This document shows positions 26,555 to 35,818 of a stretch of 64,000 nucleotides of DNA, piece after piece. The DNA is taken from positions 62,001 through 126,000 of the forward strand of contig JADGBT010000001.1 of assembly GCA_015231375.1 (NCBI GenBank), written 5' to 3'. Source of the DNA: Magnetococcales bacterium (GTDB lineage Bacteria; Pseudomonadota; Magnetococcia; Magnetococcales; Magnetaquicoccaceae). Positions within the stretch are counted from its first letter, which is position 1; each line of letters opens with the position of its first letter. Under the pieces are notes generated by a model, which was given only the letters and a program-made list of their open reading frames with translations, was not told where the DNA came from and searched no databases. A program made the translations under genes and the position numbers.

Positions 26555-27757
26555 ATGAGCGTCATGTCCCCTCCGGTGCGCGTGTTGACCTTTTCCACCC
26601 TGTTTCCCCATCGGGACAGTCCGGTGCATGGGATTTTCGTGGGCGAGCGGTTGCGTCATCTGGTGGCCTCGGGCGGAGTGGAGGCCCGGGTGGTGGCCCC
26701 CATTCCCTGGTTTTTCATCACCCGTCCCTGGCTCAACCGCTATGCGTGGGTGGGCCGCGCGGCCCCGGCACGCGAAACCTTCGCGGGCATTCCCGTCGCG
26801 CATCCCCGCTATTTTCTGCCTCCCAAGATCGGCATGACCGCCGCTCCGTTTCTGTTGGCCGCTGGCGCGGCGTCCGCGTTGAGCGGAATGCGGCGGGAAG
26901 GGTTTGATTTCGATCTGATCGACGCCCATTATTTCTACCCCGACGGGGTGGCGGCCATGTTGCTGGGTCGCCATTTTCGCAAACCGGTGGTGATCACCGC
27001 CCGGGGCAGTGATCTCAACCAGATTCCCGCCCATCGGCTGCCACGCGCCATGATTCTCCAGGCCGCCCGCCAGGCCGATGGCCTGATCACGGTCAGCGCC
27101 GCTTTGAAACAGGTTCTGACCGGCATGGGCCTGTCCGATGCGCAGGTCACGGTGTTGCGCAACGGGGTGGATCTGGAACGGTTTTCACCGGTGGCGCGGG
27201 TCGCGGCGCAAGAGAGCCTGGGCTGGAGCCGTCCGACCCTGTTGTCCGTGGGGTATCTCATCGAGCGCAAGGGCCATGATCTGATCCTGCGGGCCTTGCC
27301 GGAGCTGCCCGGTATGGATCTGGCGATTGTCGGCACCGGCCCGTTGCGGGAGGCGTTGGGGGCGCTGGCGGTGGAGTTGGGCGTGGCCGACCGGGTGCGT
27401 TTCGTGGGCGAGCTGCCCCAGGAGCGATTGAAAACCTGTTACAGCGCCGCTGTCGCCCTGGTGCTGGCCTCCAGCCGGGAGGGGTGGGCCAATGTGCTGC
27501 TGGAGTCCATGGCCTGTGGAACCCGTGTGGCGGCCACCAATGTCTGGGGCGCGCCGGAGGTGGTCACCGCTCCGGAGGCCGGGGTGCTGATCGAGGCCCG
27601 CACCCCGTCGGCCATCGCCGCCGCCGTCCGTCGGCTGCTGGCCATGCCATCGGATCCCGTCGCCACCCGTCGGCATGCCGAACGGTTCTCCTGGGAGGCC
27701 ACCACCCAGGGACAATTGAAACTTTTCAACGAGATTCTTGGGAGAGTGCCACCATGA
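26555..27757 (+). CDS. Glycosyltransferase family 4/group 1
   Basis: The 400-residue GT-B fold retaining glycosyltransferase has an N-terminal acceptor domain with SPVHGIFVGERLRHL and DLIDAHYFYPDGVAA, and VVITARGSDLNQIP. The C-terminal domain binds the nucleotide sugar: LSVGYLIERKGHDLILRALPEL, AIVGTGPLREAL, VRFVGELPQERL and the conserved SSREGWANVLLESMACGTRVAATNVWGAPEVV with the E-x7-E pattern. No membrane segment is present. The acceptor is unknown (exopolysaccharide or LPS likely). It overlaps the next gene by 4 nt (ATGA). Confidence 0.88.
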   Translation: MSVMSPPVRVLTFSTLFPHRDSPVHGIFVGERLRHLVASGGVEARVVAPIPWFFITRPWLNRYAWVGRAAPARETFAGIPVAHPRYFLPPKIGMTAAPFLLAAGAASALSGMRREGFDFDLIDAHYFYPDGVAAMLLGRHFRKPVVITARGSDLNQIPAHRLPRAMILQAARQADGLITVSAALKQVLTGMGLSDAQVTVLRNGVDLERFSPVARVAAQESLGWSRPTLLSVGYLIERKGHDLILRALPELPGMDLAIVGTGPLREALGALAVELGVADRVRFVGELPQERLKTCYSAAVALVLASSREGWANVLLESMACGTRVAATNVWGAPEVVTAPEAGVLIEARTPSAIAAAVRRLLAMPSDPVATRRHAERFSWEATTQGQLKLFNEILGRVPP

Positions 27758-28320
27758 AACCCAGCGATTCCCCTTCCCGTTTCGAGGCGCTCCTGGCCAA
27801 GATGGGCGGTGTGCAGCCGGTTCCCCCCCGGGTTCCCTGGTCCGAGGTGTTCTGGTCGTGGCTGGGCGCCTTTGTGGGCATTCTGCTGGTGGCGGTGCTG
27901 GATCGCTTCGTGTTGCAAGGCGGCGACTGGATGCTGATGCTCGGCAGTTTCGGCGCGTCGGCGGTGCTGCTCTATGGCGCTCCCGCCAGTCCACTGGCCC
28001 AGCCCCGCAATTTATTGCTGGGCCATTTTCTCTCCGCCCTGGTGGGGGTCTCTCTGGCCCAGACTCTGCCCGGTCTGGCGTGGCTCGCCGCTCCTTTGGC
28101 GGTTTCGCTGTCCATCGGGGTCATGCATCTCACCCGCTGTCTTCACCCTCCGGGCGGCGCCACCGCCTTGATCGCGGTCATCGGTTCCGGTCAGATTCAG
28201 GCGTTGGGTTTCTGGTATGCCCTGGTGCCGGTCTTGGCCGGAGCCAGCCTGATGCTGGTGGTGGCGCTGGTGGTCAACAATCTGGCTCCGACCCGTCGTT
28301 ATCCGTTGTGGTGGTTTTGA
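27754..28320 (+). CDS. HPP-family integral membrane protein
   Basis: The 188-residue protein has four hydrophobic segments (about 35-55, 62-78, 88-125, 150-178) and the diagnostic LHPPGGATALIAVIGS with its His-Pro-Pro. Family members have been linked to nitrite transport in plastids and cyanobacteria; the bacterial role is otherwise unclear. It starts inside the stop of the glycosyltransferase gene. Its 3' end overlaps the 3' end of the convergent giant kinase gene by 22 nt. Confidence 0.85.
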   Translation: MKPSDSPSRFEALLAKMGGVQPVPPRVPWSEVFWSWLGAFVGILLVAVLDRFVLQGGDWMLMLGSFGASAVLLYGAPASPLAQPRNLLLGHFLSALVGVSLAQTLPGLAWLAAPLAVSLSIGVMHLTRCLHPPGGATALIAVIGSGQIQALGFWYALVPVLAGASLMLVVALVVNNLAPTRRYPLWWF

Positions 28321-31300
28321 ACCGTTTCCCCCTGGCGTCCTGAAAACTCCCGCAACACCTCCAGCAGGCGTTTTTTGGCAATGGGTTTGGACAGGTAGTA
28401 GTCGCATCCGGCGGCCATGGCCTCGGTGGAGGCCTCTTGCATGGCGTGGGCGGTCAAGGCGATCACCGGGGTTGGGACGGCGTTTTGTTCCTGCTCCCAG
28501 GCCCGGATGCGGCGGGTGGCCGCGTAGCCGTCCAGGATGGGCATCTGGATGTCCATCAGCACGATGTCGAATGGTCCCTTTTCGAACAGTTCGCAGGCCA
28601 GCGCTCCGTTTTCGGCGAAGGTCAGGCGGTGGGGACCGTTTTTCAAGAACGCCTTGATCAGGGTGCGGTTGTCCTCCGAATCCTCGGCCAGCAGGATCGA
28701 CAGTCCGGTTTCCAGGCCCGGCGCCGCGCCGGCTTGACTCTCCCTGGCCCCCTGACGTACCACCGAAACCAGTGACAGCGGCGCGTCCGGATCGGCGACC
28801 GGCAGATCCAGGGCAAAGAAAAACCGGCTGCCTTGTCCCTCCTCGCTTTCCACCCCGATTCTGCCTCCCATGCGCTCCACCAGCAGGGCGCAGATGGACA
28901 GTCCCAGTCCGGTGCCGCCGTAGCGGCGGGTGGTGGAGAGATCCGCCTGCCGGAACGGTTGAAAGATGCTCGCCAGCTTGTCGGCTGGAATGCCGATGCC
29001 GCTGTCGGCGATGGCGAAGGCGATGCGTCCGGCGCTCTCCGGGACAACTGTGAGGCTCACTTCGCCCTCGCGGGTGAACTTGACGGCATTGCCCAGGAGA
29101 TTCAACAGAATCTGCCTGAGCCGGTTGGGATCCCCCAGCACATGGCGCGGCAAACCCGGATCCAGGGAGTGGGTCAGGCGGATGCCCCGGTCGCGGGCCT
29201 GGATGGCCAGGATTTCGGCGGCGCCGGTGACCATCGCCGGCAGATCGAAACAGGAGCGTTCCAGATCGAATTGTCCGGCCTCGATCTTGGAGAAGTCCAG
29301 CACGTCGTTGACCAACGCCAGCAGAGATTCGCTCGCCTTGCGGGCCATCTCCAGATAACGACGCTGCTCCGGGGTGGCGTCGGCTTCGATCAGCAGTTCG
29401 TTGACCCCGAGAATGGCGTTGAGCGGGGTGCGGATTTCGTGGCTCATGTGGGCCAGGAAGGTGGATTTGGCCCGATTGCCGGATTCGGCGGTCTCTTTGG
29501 CCCGTTCGGCCTCCTCCCGGGCCGCCTTCAGTTCGGCGGTGCGGGTCTGGACCTCCCGCTCCAAAGCGTCGCGGCCCCGTTTCAGTTCGAGATGGGTCAT
29601 GACCCGTCGCTTGACGATCTCTCCCTGGTAGGGTTTGGTGATGTAATCCACCCCTCCCAGGCGGAAGCCTTCGCTTTCGTCCGCCACCTGCTTTTTGGCC
29701 GTGACGAAAATTACCGGAATCTCGCGGGTGCGGGGATTGTCCCGCAACTGGCGGCACACCTCGTAGCCGTTCATCTCCGGCATCATGATGTCCAGCAGGA
29801 TCAGGTCCGGAGGCTCGCGCGCATCGGCGGCGCGCAGGGCTTGGGGACCGTTCAGGGCCACCAGTCGGTGGTGCGTGTCGAGCAGTTCTTTCAACAGGTC
29901 CACATTGCTGGGTTGATCGTCTACGATCAGCACCCGGCTGACCGGGGGATCGGCCTCCGGGGGCGGGAGGGGGGTCAGTTCGTGACCGAACAGCCGCGCC
30001 AGCGAGCGGGCCAACTCTTCGGCCTCGGCGAAACGGTACACCTCGATCTGCCTGGCCAGCTCCTGAAAGGTGAAAAACGCCTCGGTGGGCTGCAACACCT
30101 GACCCAGCTCGGACAGCCACGGCTCCACTTCGATGCTGGCGTTCATCAGGCGATCCAGCAGCAGCGACAACAGTCGGATCAACGTATCCGGGTCCGGTCC
30201 CTGCGCGCCATCGCCCTGAATCAGGCCTTCCCGGAGTGCCGGAGCGGGCGGGGTCAAACCCACGCCCAGTCCGATCAGAATGGCCCGCATCCTTTGGCTG
30301 AAGGTGGCCAGCGCGGCCTGACGCCACACCGCCTCCCCCTGGATCAGGGCGTTTTCCAGCTCCTCGGCGGCCTCGGCCACGGAGATGGCGCCCAGATTGC
30401 GGGCCGAACCCTTCAGCGCGTGCAGCCGGGGCAGGGGATCGAGAAAGGCCCCTGCGGCGAACCGGTCCCGCAGTTCGTCGAGAATTCCTTCGTATTCCCG
30501 ACGAAAACGCACCAGCAGACGCCGGTGCAAGTTCCGGTTGCCCCCGATCCGCTCCAGTCCGGCCATCAGATCCAGTCCCGGAATGCGTGCCAGGGCGTGG
30601 TCGAGCCTGGGAAAGCCTTCCGGCTCCTCCCAGTCGGGGAAGGGCTGAATCGCCTTGCTCAACAGGCCGTGCAGCCGCTCGGCCCGGGGGGGCAGCTCCA
30701 GATGGTCGCGCATGCCCGCGTCCAGACAGTGTTTCTTCTCCTCCCAGCCCGCGTGGGACAACAGCGCGATCCCCGGCAGATCCCCGCGTCCCGGCAGGGC
30801 CCGCAGCCGGAGCATGGTTTCCGGTCCGCCCCATTCCGGCAACTGGTAATCCATCAGCACCGCGTCGAACGCGAAGCGGCTGGTCAACTCCAGGGCCATG
30901 GCGCCACTGTCGGCCACCTCGACCACCAGCCCGGTCCGCTCCAGCAGCTCCCGGATGATGCGGGGCGTCACCTCTCCGGCCTGGGCCAGCAGCACGCGCG
31001 CGCCCCCGATGCGGGCGCCGGTCTCCTCCTCTTGTCCCAGCAGTTTTTCCCGGCGCCGGTCCGGTTGCCCGGCCTCCTGCTCCTCTCCTTCCGCCGACAG
31101 CCCCCGGATCAGTCGGGAACGGGTCACGGGCTTGTCGATGAAGCCGTCCATGCCCGCCCGTTCCATGCGGCTGATCGCCTCGCCCACCCCGAAGGGGGTG
31201 AGCAGGTGGATCAGGGGTTGCGGAGGCCTGGGCAGCGTGGCTTCCAGGGCGGCGCGCATCTCCATGGCGGCGGCGTCGCCGTCCATGCCCGGCATGCGCC

Positions 31301-33389
31301 AGTCCAGCAGAACCCGCTGGAACGGAATCCCCTGGCCGGTGTTGCAGGCCAACAGCCGTTCCACCGCCTCGGCCCCGGACGCGACCACTTCCGGTTCCAG
31401 GAACAGCTCCTTGAGCAGTCCGGCCAGGGAGTCGCGCACTTCCGGGTTGTCGTCGGCCACCAGCACCCGTTCTCCCCACATGGATTCGGGCAACATGATG
31501 TTCTTGCGACGATTCTGACCGTGCAGCCCCACACAGGCCTCGAACCCGAACACGCTCCCCTGACCGGGTACGCTGTCGGCCCACATGCGTCCACCCATGA
31601 GCGAGACCAGCCGTTTGCAGATGGACAGTCCCAATCCGGTGCCGCCGAATTTGCGGGTGGTGGAGCCGTCCGCCTGCACAAACGGGGCGAACAGATTGGG
31701 CAGAATGGCCGGATCCACCCCGATGCCCGTATCCCGCACCTGGCAGTTCAGGCAGATCCGCTCCTCTTCGGCGAGGCGCGGGGTGAGGGTCACGGTGATG
31801 CTGCCTTGTTCGGTGAACTTGACCGCGTTGCGGATCAGGTTGATCAAGACCTGTTCCAGCCGGATCACATCCCCGAACAGCACGGTGTCGAAATCGGCGG
31901 GAATCGAGAAGATCAGCTCGATGCGCTTGTCGGCCACCTGCTTGCTGAACAGGTCGGCGAGCCGTTCCACCAGCAGATGCAGATCGAACGGGACCGGATC
32001 CAGGGTCATGTGACCCGCTTCCAGTTTGGAAAAATCCAGCAGATCGCTGATGATCCCCATGAGCGAGCGGGAGGCGCTTTCGATCTTGCCGACGTAATCC
32101 CGCACCCTCGGGGCCAGTTCGGCCTTGAGGGCCAGTTCGGTGAAGCCCAGCACCGCGTTCATCGGGGTGCGGATTTCGTGGCTCATGTTGGCGATGAAAT
32201 CGCTTTTGGCCACATTGGCCAGCTCCGCCACGGCCAGGGTCTCTTCCAGGGACTTGACCAACTGCTTGCGGTCGGTGACATCTTGCAAGAAGCCGGTGAA
32301 TTGCAGTCTGCCCTCCTGGACCACGGAGGTCAGGGAGATTTGCAGATCGATGGTCTGGCCGTTCACCCGCAGACCCGGATGTTCCATGCGTCGTCTGAGC
32401 CGGGGCGCCTGGATCCCTTCGGCCACCACTTTCTGCAAGGCGTTCTGGTGGGCGGCGCGCAACGGTTCGGGAATGATGAACTCTCCGATGGGTCTGCCGA
32501 TCACCAGGGCCTTGGAAAAACCGAACAACTGTTCCGCCGCCGGGTTGAATTCCAGGATGCGGCCCGCGTCGTCCGTGGTGATGATGGCGTCCAGGGCATG
32601 ACTCAAGATGGCCTGATGCCGATCCAGCAGACGGGCGATGTCGTGGTAGCGTTCGATGTTTTCGATGTTCTGATAGACCCGGCAGAGCAGCTCCTCGGGC
32701 TGGTAGGGCTTGACCAGGAAGTCGTTGGCTCCGGCCTTGATGAACTGGGCGGCCAGATCCGCGTTGCCGTAGGAAGAGAGTCCGATGGCGGCCACATCGT
32801 TGCGGGAGTGGGTGGAGCGCAGCTTCTGGATGAATTTCACCCCGTCCATGCCGGGCATCTGGTAGTCGGTGATCACCAGATGGACCCGCTGTTGGCTCAG
32901 AACCTGGAGGGCGGTTTCCCCGTCTTCGGCGTCCAGCAGGGTGAAGCCATGGCGTTCCAGAAAGCGGCACAGCACGACGCGCGCGCTGCGGGAGTCGTCC
33001 ACCACCAGGATGCGGGCATGGCGGTTTTTCTGGATGCGGTCGATGGCGTGGATCACCGAATCCACCACCCGAGGGTTGTCCTTGATGAAATAGTCCAGCA
33101 GTCCCTTCTTGAGGCAGGTTTCCCGCAGATCGGGCTTGAAGATGCCGGTCAGGGCGATGGACGGAATGGCGTTGGTCACCAGCAGATCGACGATCTCTCC
33201 ATCCGGGGCGTCGGGGAGATTCAGATCCAGAATGGCCAGAAAGAACCGTTGCGGATGGGCCTTGAGTACCGCGTTGGCTTCGGCGAGGCTTTTGGCCAGG
33301 ATCACCTCGATCCCCAACGCCTTCTGGATGCGGGCTTTCAGCAAGGAGGCGAAGCTGCTGGAGTCTTCAACGAGCAAAATGGTGTTCAT
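28299..33389 (-). CDS. Giant dual-kinase phosphorelay protein: REC-REC-PAS-HK-REC-REC-Hpt-REC-HK-REC
   Basis: A soluble 1,696-residue protein. Domain order with approximate residues: REC1 1-120; REC2 125-245 ([12 protein letters not shown]); PAS 255-375; HisKA 395-460 ([14 protein letters not shown], His about 402) and HATPase to 625 (GGTGLGLS about 583); REC3 640-775 ([11 protein letters not shown]); REC4 796-910; Hpt 945-1050 ([10 protein letters not shown] about 991); REC5 1153-1270 ([11 protein letters not shown]); coiled coil; second HisKA ([14 protein letters not shown], His about 1316) and HATPase to about 1520; REC6 1566-1690 ([11 protein letters not shown]). REC4 lacks the N-terminal acidic pair and the C-terminal Lys although it keeps the acceptor Asp, so it looks non-catalytic. 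No membrane segment is present, so it senses through PAS, its receivers or partners. It follows two HlyD-type adaptor genes by 21 nt; the ATG has GGAG upstream. Confidence 0.93.
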   Translation of the reverse strand: MNTILLVEDSSSFASLLKARIQKALGIEVILAKSLAEANAVLKAHPQRFFLAILDLNLPDAPDGEIVDLLVTNAIPSIALTGIFKPDLRETCLKKGLLDYFIKDNPRVVDSVIHAIDRIQKNRHARILVVDDSRSARVVLCRFLERHGFTLLDAEDGETALQVLSQQRVHLVITDYQMPGMDGVKFIQKLRSTHSRNDVAAIGLSSYGNADLAAQFIKAGANDFLVKPYQPEELLCRVYQNIENIERYHDIARLLDRHQAILSHALDAIITTDDAGRILEFNPAAEQLFGFSKALVIGRPIGEFIIPEPLRAAHQNALQKVVAEGIQAPRLRRRMEHPGLRVNGQTIDLQISLTSVVQEGRLQFTGFLQDVTDRKQLVKSLEETLAVAELANVAKSDFIANMSHEIRTPMNAVLGFTELALKAELAPRVRDYVGKIESASRSLMGIISDLLDFSKLEAGHMTLDPVPFDLHLLVERLADLFSKQVADKRIELIFSIPADFDTVLFGDVIRLEQVLINLIRNAVKFTEQGSITVTLTPRLAEEERICLNCQVRDTGIGVDPAILPNLFAPFVQADGSTTRKFGGTGLGLSICKRLVSLMGGRMWADSVPGQGSVFGFEACVGLHGQNRRKNIMLPESMWGERVLVADDNPEVRDSLAGLLKELFLEPEVVASGAEAVERLLACNTGQGIPFQRVLLDWRMPGMDGDAAAMEMRAALEATLPRPPQPLIHLLTPFGVGEAISRMERAGMDGFIDKPVTRSRLIRGLSAEGEEQEAGQPDRRREKLLGQEEETGARIGGARVLLAQAGEVTPRIIRELLERTGLVVEVADSGAMALELTSRFAFDAVLMDYQLPEWGGPETMLRLRALPGRGDLPGIALLSHAGWEEKKHCLDAGMRDHLELPPRAERLHGLLSKAIQPFPDWEEPEGFPRLDHALARIPGLDLMAGLERIGGNRNLHRRLLVRFRREYEGILDELRDRFAAGAFLDPLPRLHALKGSARNLGAISVAEAAEELENALIQGEAVWRQAALATFSQRMRAILIGLGVGLTPPAPALREGLIQGDGAQGPDPDTLIRLLSLLLDRLMNASIEVEPWLSELGQVLQPTEAFFTFQELARQIEVYRFAEAEELARSLARLFGHELTPLPPPEADPPVSRVLIVDDQPSNVDLLKELLDTHHRLVALNGPQALRAADAREPPDLILLDIMMPEMNGYEVCRQLRDNPRTREIPVIFVTAKKQVADESEGFRLGGVDYITKPYQGEIVKRRVMTHLELKRGRDALEREVQTRTAELKAAREEAERAKETAESGNRAKSTFLAHMSHEIRTPLNAILGVNELLIEADATPEQRRYLEMARKASESLLALVNDVLDFSKIEAGQFDLERSCFDLPAMVTGAAEILAIQARDRGIRLTHSLDPGLPRHVLGDPNRLRQILLNLLGNAVKFTREGEVSLTVVPESAGRIAFAIADSGIGIPADKLASIFQPFRQADLSTTRRYGGTGLGLSICALLVERMGGRIGVESEEGQGSRFFFALDLPVADPDAPLSLVSVVRQGARESQAGAAPGLETGLSILLAEDSEDNRTLIKAFLKNGPHRLTFAENGALACELFEKGPFDIVLMDIQMPILDGYAATRRIRAWEQEQNAVPTPVIALTAHAMQEASTEAMAAGCDYYLSKPIAKKRLLEVLREFSGRQGETVQNHHNG

Positions 33390-33410
33390 CGACGCGTGCT
33401 CCAACCGCTT

Positions 33411-34772
33411 TTACAATCCCATGGACTGGCGCAGGGCCGCCAGAGGCCGTCGAAACAGATGATAAAACAGGTTGACCCGTTCTCCAATGATCTTGGCGGT
33501 CCCCTTGAGTCCCATGCGGGGAGGCGGGGTGCCGGGGAGAAAACGGGCCACGATCCGATAGGCCAGCACCCCTTCGGGGGTGAGTTCGGCATCGTGGGCC
33601 GCGCGGGTCAACTCCCCTTCCAACGGATGGAGCGGGTCCACATGCAAGAACAGCGCAACCTTCGCTCCGGGGGTCAGGACCACCGCGTCGGCCACTGGCA
33701 GACGGATTTCCATCTCCACCCGTTGCCCATCGGCCACGATCATCACCTTTTCTCCCACCGTCACCGGTCTGCCCCGCCAGACGTTGGGATCGGAAAACAG
33801 CGCGACACCCTCCAACGGAGAACGGGTCTCGGCCCGTTGCAGCAGGGATTCGGCATAGTCGGCCTCGGCCCGTTTTTCGCTCAGTCTGGCCTCCAGCAGG
33901 GGCAGGGAGGCCTTGGCCTCGGGGTCGGCGAAGGAGAGTTGACGCCCCTTGAACCGTTCCGCCTGGGCGGTCTCCAGGGCCAGGCGCGCCATCTCCCGAC
34001 GGTTGTTCAAGGCGGTCGCCTCCATGCGAAACAACAGATCTCCGGCGCGGACTCGGGCGTTGGGCTCCACTGCCAGCGACTCGATCACCCCGTCCAGCGG
34101 CGCGGCGATCACCACCGGTTCCGCCGGAACCACCGTGGCCGGCGCCAGGGCGGATTGCTCCACCGGTATCCAGCCCGCTCCGATCACCCCCGCCATCGCT
34201 ACGGCGATCTTGAGGCGGCGCGTGCCGACGCGGTGGCGGGGTTGGGGCCGCAGGGCGTTCCAGGCATGGGCGAACGTTTCTCCCAGACGCTCGGCCAACT
34301 CTTGTTCCGGATGGCTCCAGGCGGGTTCCCGCACGGCCAGCAGCCCTCCGATCCAGGTGTGGTCCGGGGTGATCAACGGGATCCACAGACCGTGGGGCGG
34401 GGCCAGATCCGACCAGGACTCTCCCCACTCCCCCGGACACTCCTCGGCGGTCACGGCATGGGAGCGGCGTCCCTGTTCGCCTCGCGCCAGCAGCGCGCAT
34501 ATCCCCTTGGCCCACAGGATCATCGGCGCGCGCGGATCCGGCTCCGAGACCCCGGAGGCCCCCGCGATCCGGCCCTGTCCCGCCTTCTGATCCGCTTCCC
34601 GCTCCGCCTCTTGATGCCAGAACAGCACCGTATCCGCCGGCAGCAGCGTCTGCAACCGGTTGACCATCAGAAAACGCAACGCCACCCGGTTTTCCGCCTG
34701 TCGCGCCGACCGTTCCAGATCCAGCAGCGCGGCGCATAGCGCCAGTCTGCGGGCGTCCGGTTCGGCGTTCAT
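33411..34772 (-). CDS. HlyD-type periplasmic adaptor with cytoplasmic GAF-like N-terminal domain
   Basis: The 453-residue protein has an N-terminal about 180-residue soluble part that resembles a GAF domain (LLPADTVLFWHQ, LWIPLITPDHTWIGGLLAV). A single membrane segment follows (about 190-205, IAVAMAGVIGAGWIPV), then an HlyD/biotinyl-lipoyl unit (VIAAPLDGVIESLAVEPNARVRAGDLLFRM), a coiled coil and a beta-barrel part (VTVGEKVMIVA, RVEMEIRLP). The fusion would couple an intracellular sensor to an export adaptor. It overlaps the upstream adaptor gene by 4 nt. Similar adaptor pairs elsewhere accompany an M50-peptidase-like membrane partner, which is not seen here. Confidence 0.82.
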   Translation of the reverse strand: MNAEPDARRLALCAALLDLERSARQAENRVALRFLMVNRLQTLLPADTVLFWHQEAEREADQKAGQGRIAGASGVSEPDPRAPMILWAKGICALLARGEQGRRSHAVTAEECPGEWGESWSDLAPPHGLWIPLITPDHTWIGGLLAVREPAWSHPEQELAERLGETFAHAWNALRPQPRHRVGTRRLKIAVAMAGVIGAGWIPVEQSALAPATVVPAEPVVIAAPLDGVIESLAVEPNARVRAGDLLFRMEATALNNRREMARLALETAQAERFKGRQLSFADPEAKASLPLLEARLSEKRAEADYAESLLQRAETRSPLEGVALFSDPNVWRGRPVTVGEKVMIVADGQRVEMEIRLPVADAVVLTPGAKVALFLHVDPLHPLEGELTRAAHDAELTPEGVLAYRIVARFLPGTPPPRMGLKGTAKIIGERVNLFYHLFRRPLAALRQSMGL

Positions 34773-35554
34773 GAGCCGGAGGCCGGTCCGCTGAAGCGGG
34801 CCATGCCGCTCATGCCCGCCAGCAACCCCTCCCGTTTGCCCTCGATGGCGCCCACGATCCCCAGGGATTGGCTGGCCGGATCGATGCGCGCCCCGATCCG
34901 CACCACCCGGGCCGGATATTCCAGGCCGGTTTCATCCAGACGCAGGGTGAAGGCCATTCCGCTCTTCAGCCAGGCCAGCCAGCGGGATGGCACGATCAGT
35001 CGCGCCTCCAGAGAGGCTTCGTCGAGCATTTCCACCAGGGGCACCCCCTGGCTCACGCTTTGATGCAATCCTGCCCTGACCGCCGTGATCCGACCGTCGA
35101 AAGGGGCCGAAACCGGACACATCGCCACCGTGGCGCGGGCTTCGGAGAGTTCGGCTTCGAATTTGGTCACGTCGGCTCCGGCCACGTCGGATTCCAGCGA
35201 ACTGCCGGATTTGAGCTTTTCCAGACGGCGTTGCACCTCCAGCTTGAAGCGGGCGGCTTTGAGTTCCGCCTCGACCCTGGCCCGTCGCGCCTCGTGTATG
35301 GTGCAGTCCATGGAGGCCAGCAACTGCCCCTGTCGCACGGAGTCCCCCTCCTTGACCGCCAGTTTTTCCACCCGTCCGGGAATCCGGCTGGACAGGATCG
35401 TCTCCCGTCCGGCGGCCAGCAGCGCTCGCGCCGACCACGCATCCCCGTTTCCCTCGGCCCGGACCGGGAAGGCGTATCCTGAAAATCCTATGAAAATCAG
35501 CAAAGACCAGCAGATCCCCCGTCCTCTTCCCCGGATTGCCCCGTCAGCGCTCAT
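34769..35554 (-). CDS. Periplasmic adaptor (membrane fusion protein), HlyD/RND type
   Basis: The 261-residue exported protein has a signal peptide (ICWSLLIFIGFSGYAFPVRA, about 14-33). Its lipoyl half-motifs are SRIPGRVEKLAVKEGDSVRQGQLLASMD and VSAPFDGRITAVRAGLHQSVSQGVPL, separated by a short alpha-hairpin (about 85-150). A beta-barrel segment and GLLAGMSGMARFS, typical for the last domain of these adaptors, follow. It is smaller than most adaptors. AGAGGAA lies upstream of the ATG. No transporter or outer-membrane channel gene is adjacent, so the partner must be elsewhere. Confidence 0.85.
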   Translation of the reverse strand: MSADGAIRGRGRGICWSLLIFIGFSGYAFPVRAEGNGDAWSARALLAAGRETILSSRIPGRVEKLAVKEGDSVRQGQLLASMDCTIHEARRARVEAELKAARFKLEVQRRLEKLKSGSSLESDVAGADVTKFEAELSEARATVAMCPVSAPFDGRITAVRAGLHQSVSQGVPLVEMLDEASLEARLIVPSRWLAWLKSGMAFTLRLDETGLEYPARVVRIGARIDPASQSLGIVGAIEGKREGLLAGMSGMARFSGPASGS

Positions 35555-35818
35555 GGGTTCCTCTTTTTCTGAAGGTAAATCTTCACGGAAAAAATACCGC
35601 TCATTGCGAGTGACCGATTTTTAGCATAACCGATTTTTCGTCAAATGTATGGACGATAAATGGCCATGGCTAACCGATAACCGTTACGCTTCGTGACAGG
35701 TTTCTGTTATGCTGAATCCATTTCGACATCCGCCATTCTTTCAGGATCGGGTGTGGTCCGTCATTTTCGTTGTTCTCGTGTTTGTGCAAGGACCGGGGAC
35801 CGGGGATCCAGATTCGTC
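35555..35818. promoter_or_regulatory. Divergent promoter region, AT-richer than its surroundings
   Basis: 264 bp separate the adaptor operon (minus strand) from the GGDEF-EAL gene (plus strand). It contains a repeated ACCGATTTTT motif (near 35609 and 35630), which could be an operator. No promoter hexamers stand out clearly. Confidence 0.35.

Noticed and set aside
28833-34739. A 1,968-codon plus-strand open frame opposite the dual-kinase and adaptor genes
   Set aside because: It exists because high-GC genes leave antisense frames open. The translation is rich in Gly/Gln/His without domains, and the minus-strand genes have unmistakable motifs throughout.
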